From Antilocapra americana (Eukaryota > Chordata > Mammalia > Artiodactyla > Antilocapridae): a DNA stretch of 64,000 nt. Below the pieces are notes generated by a model. It had not been told where the DNA came from and searched no databases. It saw only the letters and a list, made by a program, of their open reading frames with translations. The stretch lies in contig ML660201.1 in NCBI GenBank assembly GCA_007570785.1, forward strand, positions 47,358,949 through 47,422,948. The letters are read 5' to 3'. Of this stretch, positions 32,591 to 43,280 are shown one piece after another. Position 1 is the stretch's first letter, and each line of letters starts with the position of its first letter. The position numbers were made by a program, and so were the translations under genes.

Positions 32591-34815
32591 TCCATTTATT
32601 TTCTTTTAAAGGAATTTCTGTTTTGTGTTAGAGCAGAGTTGCTTTACAATGCGTGTATGTTTGAGAGATATGGAACATGATCTGGTCATACATACATCGA
32701 TTCTTTTTTGGATTCTGTTTTCATATAGGTCATTCTAGAGTGTTGAGATGTCCACATACAATGCAGTCGGTCCTTTGCTGCTTAACGTTTTTACATAGAT
32801 ATTATATATATGGATCATGTATAAAGAATATGTTTATATAACTATGGGGCTTCCCTGGTGGCTCAGATGGTAAAGAATCTGCCTCCCATGCAGGAGACCT
32901 GGGTTCAGTTCCTAGGTCAGGAAGATTCCCTGGAGAAGGGATTGGCTACACACTCCAGTATTCTTGCCTGGAGAAAGCTAGGGACAGAGGAGCCTGGCGG
33001 GCTACACCCCAAGGGGTTGCAAAGAGTCGAACATGACTGAGCAACTAACAGTTTATATATATATATATATACATACATATATTTCTGTGTATATTTTAAT
33101 TCCAAGCTTTTCATTTGTATTTCCCCCAGTTCCCTTCGGTGAGTCTAAATTTGTTTCTGAAGTTGATGAGTCTATTTCTGTTTGGTAAATTAGGTCCTTT
33201 GTATCCATGCTTCAGTTTCATCTACCAGTGACATCAATGGGTATTTGTCTCTGTCAGACTTAGTGTGAATGACCTGCATAGTTTTATTTTTTTATGGTTG
33301 AGTAATAGTCCATTGTTTGTACATAGCAGACCTTCTGTTCCATTTTTGTCAGTGGATGGACATTTTGGATGCTTGCACATCTTGGCTATTGTAAATAGTG
33401 CTGCTGTGAACGCTGCGGTATATGTATCCTTGTGAAGGATGGTTTTCACCGGACATATGCCTACAAGGAGGATGTCCAGACAGTTTGGTCACTCTTTGTT
33501 TGAGTTCTTGAACCCACCTTTGTAGCCGTCTGTGTAGAGGCTGTTAGCGACTTACCTTCCCAGCAGCAGCGCAGGAGGCTTCCTCTTTCTCCACGGCTTC
33601 ACCAGCATGTACTGTTTGTAGACTTTGTGCTGACTGCTGTCAGATGATACCTCATTGTCGTTTTGATTTGCATTTCTCTAAGAATTAGGAGTGTGAATAT
33701 CTTGTCATGTACATTTTTCCATTTTAAGGATGTGTAAAATTTGCCTCTTAAAGTTGGCTTTTTAAAGTCTTTAAAATAATGTGTTAAGAAAAAAACTTAA
33801 CATGTGCATAAAAGGAAACCGAAAAACATATGAAGCAAAAAATAACTCATTCATAGTCACAAGCAATTTACATTGGACATGTCCTTCTAGGTCTCCCGTG
33901 GTCCCGGTACTTGATCCCTGAAATGCTGGAGGAGGGACGTGAGGAAGGGTGAGAGGAGGGGGCTTGGCTAACATCTAGAAGACAGTTTAGGTTATAACTG
34001 TCTGTCTGTATGTTCATTTTTTTTAAAAGTACCTATGTTTATTTTGGACAAGGTTCATCCTTTACTGTGTAACATCTAGGCATTTTAGATGTACTGAGGT
34101 GTCAAAAAGTAGAGCTAGTGATTTAACCAATTTGTAAATATTTTTCTTATAATTGTGTAAGAAAAAGCAGCGCCTTAGATATGGACATGTTAAAACTGAC
34201 TTTTGAAACTGATCGCTGATCTGAATTCTTTTACGAATATCTACCGCCTGTCGTTTCGGGTTTCAGGCTGTTGTTACCAGAAACGACCACAAGACGGCAG
34301 CATTGTCCAACCTCAGCTCTTGTCTCTGGGGCAGTCAGAGTCACAGTGAAAGAAATTGGATTTCTGGGTTGTAAATTATAAGCAAATTGCTCGAAACCCC
34401 CAAGGGCTTTTGTCGCACTACTTCTTTACCTTACTCTTGATCCTCCAGCCAAATCTTAACCCCAGAAGGGTGCTTTACTAGAGGGAGCTGCCGTAGGTCG
34501 GCAGAGAGACTCCAAGGAAGGAGGCTGAGAGCGGGAATCCCCCAAGGAGCGATGGAAAAAAAAAGGGTGACTTTTCACAGCTCTTCAAGTCCAGATCGCC
34601 CACCAGTTTTGGGGTGCTGTAGGACTTGCAGTAGCTGTGGGAGGGCCGGCCTGGATCTGGAGTGTGGGGCCCCATGAAGACAGAACCAGGCACTTGAGTA
34701 TCATGGGGGGCTCCCTCAGCCCCCTGACAGTCCAGCCCTGGGGATCCAAGCCTGCTCAGGCTGCAAGGATGTGACAGCAACCCAGGTCACCGAGGCCTGG
34801 GGGGAATAAAGTAGG
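32591..34815 (-). repeat. Composite repeat unit C, with an extra internal insertion
   Basis: L1 3' segment about 32595-33720 contains a sense Bov-tA SINE (32847-33050). The cassette begins at about 33725, is interrupted by about 420 bases of unrecognised DNA (about 33770-34190), restarts, and runs to 34815. Landmarks cgaccacaagacggcagcat and cagaagggtgctttactag are shared with the other units. Confidence 0.75.
32847..33050 (+). mobile_element. Bov-tA SINE within unit C
   Basis: Full-length sense copy from gggcttccctggtggctcag to acatgactgagcaactaaca, with GTTTATATA-like flanks on both sides as a probable target-site duplication. Confidence 0.92.
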
Positions 34816-36240
34816 CGTGTGATTCTATTCATTTTCTTTTGAAGGAATTTCTGTTTTCTGTTAGAGTTGGTTTACAGCATATGTGAGATGTACAGCAATA
34901 TGATACAGTTAAAACTACACATACATCCACTGTTTTTCAGATTTTGCTTTCATATAGGTTATTAGAGTGTTGGAAGAGATTTCCATGTGGTATTGATCTA
35001 GCTGTCTCTTCTCTTTTATACTATGTCTATATATCTTATATAGATAGGCTATGTATATATATAAAACGTATTTCTGAGTATGTTTTAATCAAAACTTTTT
35101 CATTTGTATCACTCCTTGCCCTCCTTCCCTTTCGTGAGTCTAAATTTGTTTCCTGAGTCAATGAGTCTATTTCTGTTTGGGAACTAGTTCATTTGTATCC
35201 ATTTTTGAATCTCTTCTATCAGTGATATCAAAAGATACGTGTCTTACTTTGTGTGACTTAATGTGATCTTCTTCAGATCCACCCAGTTCGCCACAGATGG
35301 CACGATTTTTTGTTTTTATGGCTGAGTAATGGTCCGCTGTCTGTACGCAGCGCACCTTCTGTATCCGGTGCTGTGTGGATGGATATTTTGGATGCTTGCA
35401 TGCCCTGACTGTTGTAAACATTTTGATTTGCATTTCTTTACATGTTAGGAAGGGTGAAGACTTCTCGTGTTCATTTGTTTATTTTTTTAAGAATGCTAGA
35501 ATTTAATTCTTGAAATGGGCTATTGAAAGTCATCACTGATTGAAATTCTTTTATTACCTACCGCAAGCTATTTCTCAAGGTTAGGTGTCATTTTGAGCCC
35601 CACAGACCTTGAAGAGTATTAGGTATTTTTAAGCACTGCTTTCAAGTTGTCATTGCAAGAAATGGCCACAAGACGGCAGCATTTCTCCAGGCCCAGCTCT
35701 GGTCCCTGGGGCAATCAGAGCCTTGGTGAAAGTTGGGTTCCTGGGCTATAAATTAGAAGCAAATTGCCCGAGGAAACATCCAAGGCCTTGTGTCTAACTA
35801 CTACTTCTTCCTTATCCTTCACCCGCCAGCCAAACCCTAACCCCAGAAAGGTGCTTTGCTGGGGGTGCTGCCAAAACTTGGTGGAGGGACTTTAAGAAAC
35901 GAGGCTGAAAGCGGGAATCCCACCACCAGGACACGTCAAAAGAAGGGTGGCTGTTCACAGCTCTTCAAGCCCAGGACGTCCCGCAGTTCGGGGGCGCTGT
36001 GGACTTGCAGACCACACACACACAGACTTGCAGTAGCTGTGGGAGGGCTGGCCTGGTTGGGGAGTTTGAAGTCCCTGGGACAAGACCAGGCACTTGAATA
36101 TCATGGGGGCCTTATTGGCTGCCACATACACCCCGGCTCCGTCAGCCCCGTGACAGTCAAGCCTTGAGACCCAAGCCTGCTCAGGTGGCTGTGATGTGAG
36201 AACCAATGGCCCGAGGGAAACGGGGCTGGCGTTTGTTTTC
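34816..36240 (-). repeat. Composite repeat unit D (shortened L1 plus cassette)
   Basis: The L1 part spans about 34820-35430 and has lost an internal block (direct jump from gactgttgtaaacatt to ttgatttgcatttct). The cassette at about 35480-36240 carries the shared landmarks ccacaagacggcagcatttc, cagaaaggtgctttgctggg and gactgaaagcgggaat-like sequence. Unit D is the best match to unit A by eye. Confidence 0.78.
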
Positions 36241-36490
36241 ATTTATTTTCTTTTTATGGAATTTCTATTTTCTTTAGATTCGTGGAGCCTGGCAGGCTAC
36301 AGTCCATGGGGTCACAAAGAGTCGGACACAACTTAGCACATGCATGCCGAGTGGGTTTACAATACTGTATGAGATTCAGATGTATACAGCAACATGATCC
36401 AGGATATAAACATAACTATCCTTGTTGCAAATCTATTTCCATATAGAACTTTACACTGTTGCGATTTCCATGTGATAGCCATTCAGATAT
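36241..36490 (-). repeat. Start of unit E with an embedded SINE fragment
   Basis: The L1 3' end resumes (tttctttttatggaatttct), is broken by a sense SINE tail fragment at 36275-36345 (ggagcctggcaggctacagt), and continues to the L1 TA tract where it dissolves into AT-rich DNA. Confidence 0.65.
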
Positions 36491-37725
36491 CATTCATATG
36501 TCGATATTATATATATATAATACATAAAGAACATATTCTTTATATATATCTAATTTTATATATCATGTAAATATACTAGTATAATTAATCTATTATTAAT
36601 TATATTATGAATATATTAATACATATTATGTAATGTTTTATGTATCAATATATAATATGTATAATATATATACTATTTAATACTATATATGTTATATATT
36701 AAATTATATATTATATATAATATATTCATATATATTATATATATGTTATATATATGAATATAAGTCATAGATAATATATATTATTCATATATATGACTTA
36801 TATATGTGAATATATAATTCACATATGTATTAATACATATTTAATATATATAATATATAATACCTATAACTATAATATATAATTATATAATATATATTAT
36901 ATATGATTTATATTATAATATATATTATAATATATAAACATATATTTATATATTTATTATTTATATATTATAATTCATATATATAATATATGAATTCATA
37001 TACAATTCATATATATGATATATTGTTTATGAATATGTAAATGTATATTAAATTATAAATTTAATATAAATATATTTATTAGATTATACATATATTAATA
37101 TATATAAAATAGTATAACATATACAATATGTTCATATATATGAATTATATATTCATATATGCATATATATGAATATGAATATATGAATGCATATGAATAT
37201 AGGAATATATACGAATATATTATACACTATTATATATATTCATATATTCATATATATTCATATTCATATATTCACATATATTCATATATATATAAATATG
37301 TGAATATAATATATATGATGTATTATATATAATATATTCATATATATGAATATAATATATATGTTCATATATATTATATATGTATATGTATTATATGTGT
37401 TATATATGTATTGTGTATGTATATGTGTATATAAATATACATATATAATATATAATATATATTATTTATATATGTGTATATATATAATATATATGCATCC
37501 ATATAAATGTATATATGTATATATATTATATATACACATATATATATAATTTATTATATACACACATATATATTATATATATAATATATATTATGTATTA
37601 TTTATATATATGTAAGGGATTCCTTATATATAATACATATATAATATATATAATATATATTATTATATATAATATAATTTATATATAATATATTTAATAT
37701 ATAATATATATTATTTATATATATG
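36490..37725. repeat. Expanded (AT)n-rich, palindrome-rich tract
   Basis: Over 1.2 kb is almost only A and T, in irregular TATATA, ATTCATATA and AATATAT blocks that read similarly on both strands. Sibling units have only a short TA run at the same L1 position, so this looks like an expansion of that run. All open frames in it are composition artefacts. Confidence 0.9.
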
Positions 37726-38150
37726 TAAGGGATTCCTGCCCACAGTAGTAGATATAATGGTCAGCTGAGTTAAATTCACCCCTTCCAGAGAAGGGCATTG
37801 AAGCATGTTAATTGTCATGTGTCTAATCAATCGCCAGCCCAGGATTGATGCTCGGGACTGGTGCAGCGAGATTTCCCGGGGGGGAGGGAGGAGGGAGGGG
37901 GGACCCGGAGGGGAAGCATATGTAAACCCATGGTGATATCATAACAATGTATGGCTAAAACAATAATTAAAAAAAAAATAAAAAATAAAAAAAAATAAAA
38001 ATAAAATAAAAAAAAAAAAAAATTTCACCCCTTCCAGTCTATCTTAGTTGGGAATGAAGAAATGCTGCCACCGTGTGGACATTCCTTGTAACAACACGAA
38101 CACCGGTGTTTCTGCCGGTTATCTGCAATAGCGGCGCCCTCGGTATTTAT
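37722..38150. repeat. Duplicated BovB/cassette junction segment
   Basis: Bases 37727-37788 and 38038-38150 together match 40678-40850 with only a few differences. Both copies join antisense BovB (cagctgagttaaattcaccc) to an inverted cassette fragment (gaagaaatgctgccaycgtg) at the same point, so the junction was made once and then duplicated. Confidence 0.85.
37789..38023 (+). mobile_element. Very young short L1 3' insertion with target-site duplication
   Basis: Sense L1 3' end (ggcattgaagcatgttaatt to ccatggtgatatcataacaa) with an A-rich tail, flanked by identical 14-base repeats at 37775-37788 and 38024-38037. The duplicate locus at 40722-40735 has the same target once, uninterrupted. Confidence 0.92.
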
Positions 38151-38510
38151 ACATATGTTTAAAAGTATACATATATACATTTATATGTATACATATATAT
38201 TATTATATATGTATATTTATATATACACATACATACATATATATACAATTCATATACATGATATATTGTTTATGAATATGTATATTTTTATGAATATGTA
38301 TATTACATATACATTATATGTTTATAATATATATTATACTATATAACATAGTATAATATATATTATATAATTATATTACATTGTCTATATAATATATAAT
38401 AAAATATATACTTAATATGTAATAATAAATAATTTTAATTATTTTAAAAATTATATAATAAATATATAGCAATTTATTTATATATTATGTAATATACAAT
38501 ATATTCAGAC
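38145..38510. repeat. AT-rich low-complexity tract left of the gap
   Basis: Mostly TATA and AATATA blocks with poor coding potential. It precedes a short cassette end at 38513. Confidence 0.85.
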
Positions 38511-38711
38511 AGTCCATCTTTGGACCCCAAGCCTGCTCAGGCTGTGAGGATGTAACAGCAGCCCAGGTCACCCTGGCCTGATGGGAATAAAGTAGGCATT
38601 TGTTTACATTTTCTTCTTTTAAACCGAATTCTATTTTCTATTATAATATAGTAGTTTACAGTGTTGTGTGTTTGAGATATACAGCAACATGATCCATATA
38701 TGTATATATAA
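38447..38711. repeat. Gap-flanking duplicate, left copy
   Basis: This stretch recurs at 38945-39211 with one 2-base GT difference. It contains the end of a cassette (ccaagcctgctcaggctgtg) and the start of the next L1 3' segment. It ends exactly at the N run. Confidence 0.95.
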
Positions 38712-38811
38712 NNNNNNNNNNNNNNNNNNNNNNNNNNNNNNNNNNNNNNNNNNNNNNNNNNNNNNNNNNNNNNNNNNNNNNNNNNNNNNNNNNNNNNNNN
38801 NNNNNNNNNNN
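38712..38811. other. Assembly gap of exactly 100 N
   Basis: One hundred N, a conventional placeholder length for an unknown gap. It is flanked by near-identical sequence on its two sides. Confidence 0.99.
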
Positions 38812-38944
38812 TTTAAAAATTATATATTATATAATATATACATATAGTATATATTATGATATATAATAGAACATTAATTCTATATGTAATAAACATAATT
38901 AATGTAAGTAACCTTATAATTAAATATATTATATAATTTTATGT

Positions 38945-39211
38945 AAAATTATATAATAAATATATAGCAATTTATTTATATATTATGTAATATACAATAT
39001 ATTCAGACAGTCCATCTTTGGACCCCAAGCCTGCTCAGGCTGTGAGGATGTAACAGCAGCCCAGGTCACCCTGGCCTGATGGGAATAAAGTAGGCATTTG
39101 TTTACATTTTCTTCTTTTAAACCGAATTCTATTTTCTATTATAATATAGTAGTTTACAGTGTTGTGTGTGTTTGAGATATACAGCAACATGATCCATATA
39201 TGTATATATAA
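38945..39211. repeat. Gap-flanking duplicate, right copy
   Basis: Matches 38447-38711 at an offset of 498-500 bases. Past 39211 it continues into a fuller antisense L1 3' segment (39212-39454), so this side is the longer contig. Confidence 0.95.
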
Positions 39212-39454
39212 ACACATATCTATTCTTTCTCGGATGCTTTTTTTGTATAGGTTGTTACAGCATGTTGAGTTATTCAGTCATTCTCCATCACTTATCTTTT
39301 GTGCATAGATATTATACATAGTTTATCTTTAGAATATGTTTTTATATATAAAATATGTAGATATATATGTATATATGATATATTACGCTGTATGTTTTAA
39401 TCCCAGCCTTTTCATTTATATCTCCCCCTGCCCAAACCCTCCTTTTCCTTCAGA

Positions 39455-40072
39455 TAAGTTCAGTCACTGAGTCGTGTCCGACTCTTTGGGACCCCATGGA
39501 CTATAGCACCCAGGCCTCCCTGTCCATCACCAACTCCACGCCATGCCTCCCTGTCCATCACCAACTCCCAGAGTTTGCTCATACTCATGTCCATTGAGTC
39601 CATGATGCCATCCAACCATCTTATCCTCTGTCATCCCCTTTTCCTCCTGCCCTCCATTTTTCCCAGCATCAGGGTCTTTTCCAGTGAGTCAGTTCTTCGC
39701 ATGAGGTGGTCAAGGTATTGGAGTTTCAGCTTCGGCATCAGTCCTTCCGATGAAGGACTGATCTCCTTTAGGATGGACTGGTTTGATCTCTTTGCAGTCT
39801 AAGGGACTCTCAAGAGTCTTCTCCAACACCACGGTTCAAAAGCATCAATTCTTTCGTGCTCAGCTTTCTTTATGGTCCAACTCTCACATCCATACATGAT
39901 TACTGGACAAATTATAGCTTTGGACGTTTGTTGCCAAAGTAATGTCTCTGCTTTTTAATATGCTGTCTAGGTTGGTCATAGCTTTTCTTCCAAGGAGCAA
40001 GTGTCTTTTCATTTCATGGCTGCATTCACCATCTGCAGTGATTTTCGAGTCCAAAAGAAAAACTTGCCCTTT
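39455..40072 (-). mobile_element. BovB LINE 3' end, antisense, with internal tandem duplication
   Basis: Antisense BovB runs from its 3' end (gtcgtgtccgactctttggg) into the coding part (tgctgtctaggttggtcata). The block gcctccctgtccatcaccaa occurs twice in succession around 39510-39570, a short tandem duplication inside the element. It interrupts an antisense L1 that resumes at about 40078. Confidence 0.9.
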
Positions 40073-40077
40073 GGTGA

Positions 40078-40285
40078 GACTATAAACCTCCCAAAGCTGG
40101 GGAGTCTGTTTCTCTTTGGTAAATTAGTTCATTTGTATCCATTACTCCATTTCACCTATATGTGATATCATGGGATCATTTGTCTTTCTCTCTCTGACTT
40201 AGTGTGATTATCTCCACATCCATTCAGGTAGCTGCTGATGGCATGGTTTCATTCGTTTTTATGGCCAAGTAACTGTCCACTTCTC
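40078..40285 (-). mobile_element. Antisense L1 segment of a further composite unit
   Basis: The block tttggtaaattagttcattt and the following lines match the L1 part of units A-D. It is the continuation of the L1 begun at about 39100, displaced by BovB. Confidence 0.75.
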
Positions 40286-40740
40286 TTGTGTTGTTGGAAG
40301 AGGGTGTTTGCTATGATCAGTGTGTTCTCTTGGCAAAACTCTGTTAGCCTTTGCTCTGCTTCATTCCGTACTCCAAGGCCAAATTTGCCTGTTACTCCAG
40401 GTGTTTCCTGACTTCCTACTTTTGCATTCCAGTCCCCTATAATGAAAAGGACATCCTTTTTGGGTGTTAGTTCTAAAAGGTCTTGTAGTTCTTCATAGAA
40501 CCTTCAACTTCAGCTTCTTCAGCATTACTAGTTGGGGCATAGACTTGGATTACCATGATATTGAATGGTTTGCCTTGGAAACGAACAGAGATCATTCTGT
40601 TATTTTTGAGATTGCATCCAAATACTGCATTTCTGACTCTTTGGTTGACCATGATGGCTACTCCATTTCTTCTAAGGGATTCCTGCCCACAGTAGTAGAT
40701 ATGATGGTCAGCTGAGTTAAATTCACCCCTTCCAGTCCAT
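40286..40740 (-). mobile_element. BovB fragment encoding part of the AP endonuclease domain, antisense
   Basis: Read on the - strand the frame contains CGQESLRRNGVAIMVNQRVR and FNIMVIQVYAPTSNAEEAEV, a hallmark stretch of the RTE/BovB endonuclease. The fragment lacks both ends of the element and has no reverse transcriptase part here, so it is dead. Confidence 0.9.
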
Positions 40741-41600
40741 CTTAGTTGGGAATGAAGAAATGCTGCCATCGTGTGGACGTTCCTTGTAACAACACGAACA
40801 CCTGTGTTTCTGCCGGTTATCTGCAATAGCGGCGCCCTCGGTATTCGTGGACCAGGTGCGAAGCTGTGAATGGCAGACGTTATCGTGAAATGTCCTGTGG
40901 TAGGTAATCGAAAATGAATTTATAACAGGGCTGACCTTCCAAGAAACTTTCCATGAGTAACTTTTACCGGCACTGTTTGAAACGAAAGCCTAGGAACAAA
41001 TGCTGGACCTTCTACCAGGCAGAGAAATGCCAATAAAAACGAGGAGGTATCATTCACCCGGGTCAGAGTAGACATCATTAGAAAGGCTACAAGCTATAAA
41101 TGTGGGGGAGGGTGTAGATAAAGGGCCAATCCTCCGCTGTTGCTGGGAATGGAGATTAGTACAAAGCACTATGGAGAACGGAAAGTAGGTTCCCGAAAGC
41201 ACAACACCTGGGAGTATGTCTGGAGAACACCATCGCCTGAGACCACCCATGCACCCCGTCGATCACTGCGTCACTACTGACAGTAGCCAAGACTGAGGAG
41301 CAACCAAATATCCCGGGACGGGTGGGGAGATAAAGAATATCTGGTCCGTGTATACAATAGAATATGGAGTTTTCATATAAAAGGATGAAATCAGGGCATT
41401 GGCAGCAACACGGATGCACCCAGACACCCTCATACCAACTAAAGTGCAGAAAGACATGCTTCACATGATACCCACAAGAGGGCGCATTTCTGACTGGATA
41501 GAATTGAATTCATTTACAAACCAGAAAGAGACCTCACAGACCTAGAAAACAAACTCAGGATTCCCAGATGGAAAGAATGGGGGGCTGGAGTGGAGAGAAA
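40741..41600 (+). repeat. Inverted partial composite copy (cassette edge plus sense L1)
   Basis: The cassette edge (gaaatgctgccatcgtgtgg) and then L1 ORF2-tail blocks (ggagggtgtagataaagggc, caacacggatgcacccagac) occur in the order expected of a unit turned end for end. Divergence from units A-D is much higher than among those units. Confidence 0.65.
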
Positions 41601-41935
41601 ACTGTGAAGCTGATTTTCACATGCACGCGTGTGTGCGTTCTAAGTCGCTTCAGTCGTGTCTGAGTCTTTGCGAGCCTTTGGACCATTCATGGAGACACAC
41701 TAAAATACCTAAAATAGGTAAGCACCGTGGCCCTGTCATTAGTACAGGGCAACATATTCAACACACTGACTTTACTTCGAGGAAACCCCATCTCGAAACA
41801 CATACACACACAAACTAGATAAAGTTATAGGCATAAATAAATCAAGCTTCTGCACAATGAAAAGACTCAGCATATAGAAAATCCCCTCAATGCAAATAAA
41901 AGATCAAAATATAATTTTTAAAAAGGGGGAAAAAA

Positions 41936-42960
41936 GAAATGCTTACTCTATTCCTTTCAGGTCTCGGTGAACTGGAGTGGAGTTATAAGCATGGAGCCTG
42001 TGCAGCCTTGGGTTCCACGGAAAGACAGCCGGGGGGCGGTAGAATTTAGAAGAATATAAGAGCAAATGAACCCCCCCCCACCACCCCGGACCTGGAATGC
42101 CTACCTCCTCTAGGTTGGACCACAATCTCCAGACCCACGCGGGCCCTCCAACAGCTAAATGAAGGCAGGTGCACTCAAAATGTCATGGATCTTCAGGGTT
42201 TGGCAGACAGTCTTCTGGTCTCCTGGTGCTGGGTTTCCCACCTCCAGCCATTTGTCTTAGAGGGACCACAGCGATGGATGTTAGCACCCTCAAGGCGCCT
42301 GTACATCAGAGGTTAGGACTTGACTGGAGGTTGAAGGGTAAGTGGGAATAAGTCAAAAGACCCAAGTCCTTGGATGTTTCTACTGGCACATCCATCCCAC
42401 TCTGACAACCCAGAAAGAGGACTGTCCCTATAGCTCCGGTTGCCATTGTAACCATAGTTGCCAATTTAGAATTGCTGCCACCTTGTGGTGTGGTTTTGTA
42501 AAAACAACAGGAAAAGTGGTGCTTCTGGGCACTCACCAAGACTCACCACTCACCAGGACTGTGGGGCTGTTGATGATACTTGCCCTGAAGAAATGTCCCG
42601 GAGTAGGTATCAGAAATGAATTCAAAACAGAGCCAACCTTCTAGATGCCAATTTCAACAGGCAAATTTTAGTGTTCACTGTTTCAAACAAAAGCCTATCA
42701 GCAGCAGCTACGCGTTAATAAGCAGAGAAACTCAAATGAAAACAATAGCAAAGAATCATCTCCCTTCAGCCAGAATAACCACCACTAAAAAGGCTATAAG
42801 CAATAAATGCAGGAGAGAGCATAGATAAAGGGAACACTCCTGTGTTGCTGGGAATGGAAATTGGTACCAGACAGTATGGAGAAGAATAAAGGGGTTCCTT
42901 TAAAAGCATTAAAAGGAGAGCTGGTTTATGAGCCGGTTATCCCATACCTGACATTTGTAT
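41936..42960 (+). repeat. Inverted diverged composite copy with cassette
   Basis: In this orientation the cassette reads ttgactggaggttgaagggt, cccaagtccttggatgtttc, then gaattgctgccaccttgtgg. This is the reverse-strand order seen in units A-D. L1 ORF2-tail sequence follows (gcaggagagagcatagataa). Confidence 0.6.
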
Positions 42961-42974
42961 AGAAAAGCAAATCA

Positions 42975-43280
42975 GGGCTTCCCTTGTGGCTCAAGTTAAG
43001 GGGTCCACCTGCCTACGCAGGAGACTTGTGTTCGATTCTTGCTCCGGGAGCATCCTGCTTCTGCAGAGTGACTGAGCTGTGTGCCCCATCCGGCAGTGCT
43101 CTAGAGCCCGGGAGTGACAACTGAGCCCATGAGTCACAATACTGAAGTCCATGGGCCCTAGAGCCCATGCTTCATAACACGTGAGGTCACCGCAATGAGC
43201 ACACTGCAACGAGAGACTAGCCCTCACTCATCGAAACTAGAGAAAAGCCCACCCAGCAAGGAAGACCCAGCCCAGCCAAG
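42975..43280 (+). mobile_element. CHR-type SINE
   Basis: Sense landmarks: gggcttcccttgtggctcaa at the head, ctagagcccatgcttcataa in the body and agacccagcccagccaa at the tail. Confidence 0.78.

Noticed and set aside
28875..36240. CRISPR-like array or satellite
   Set aside because: The units are about 1.9 kb, contain identifiable L1 sequence, and lack short direct repeats with unique spacers.
37346..37549. Open frame rich in Ile and Tyr in the AT tract
   Set aside because: Pure composition artefact of TA repeats, without family resemblance.
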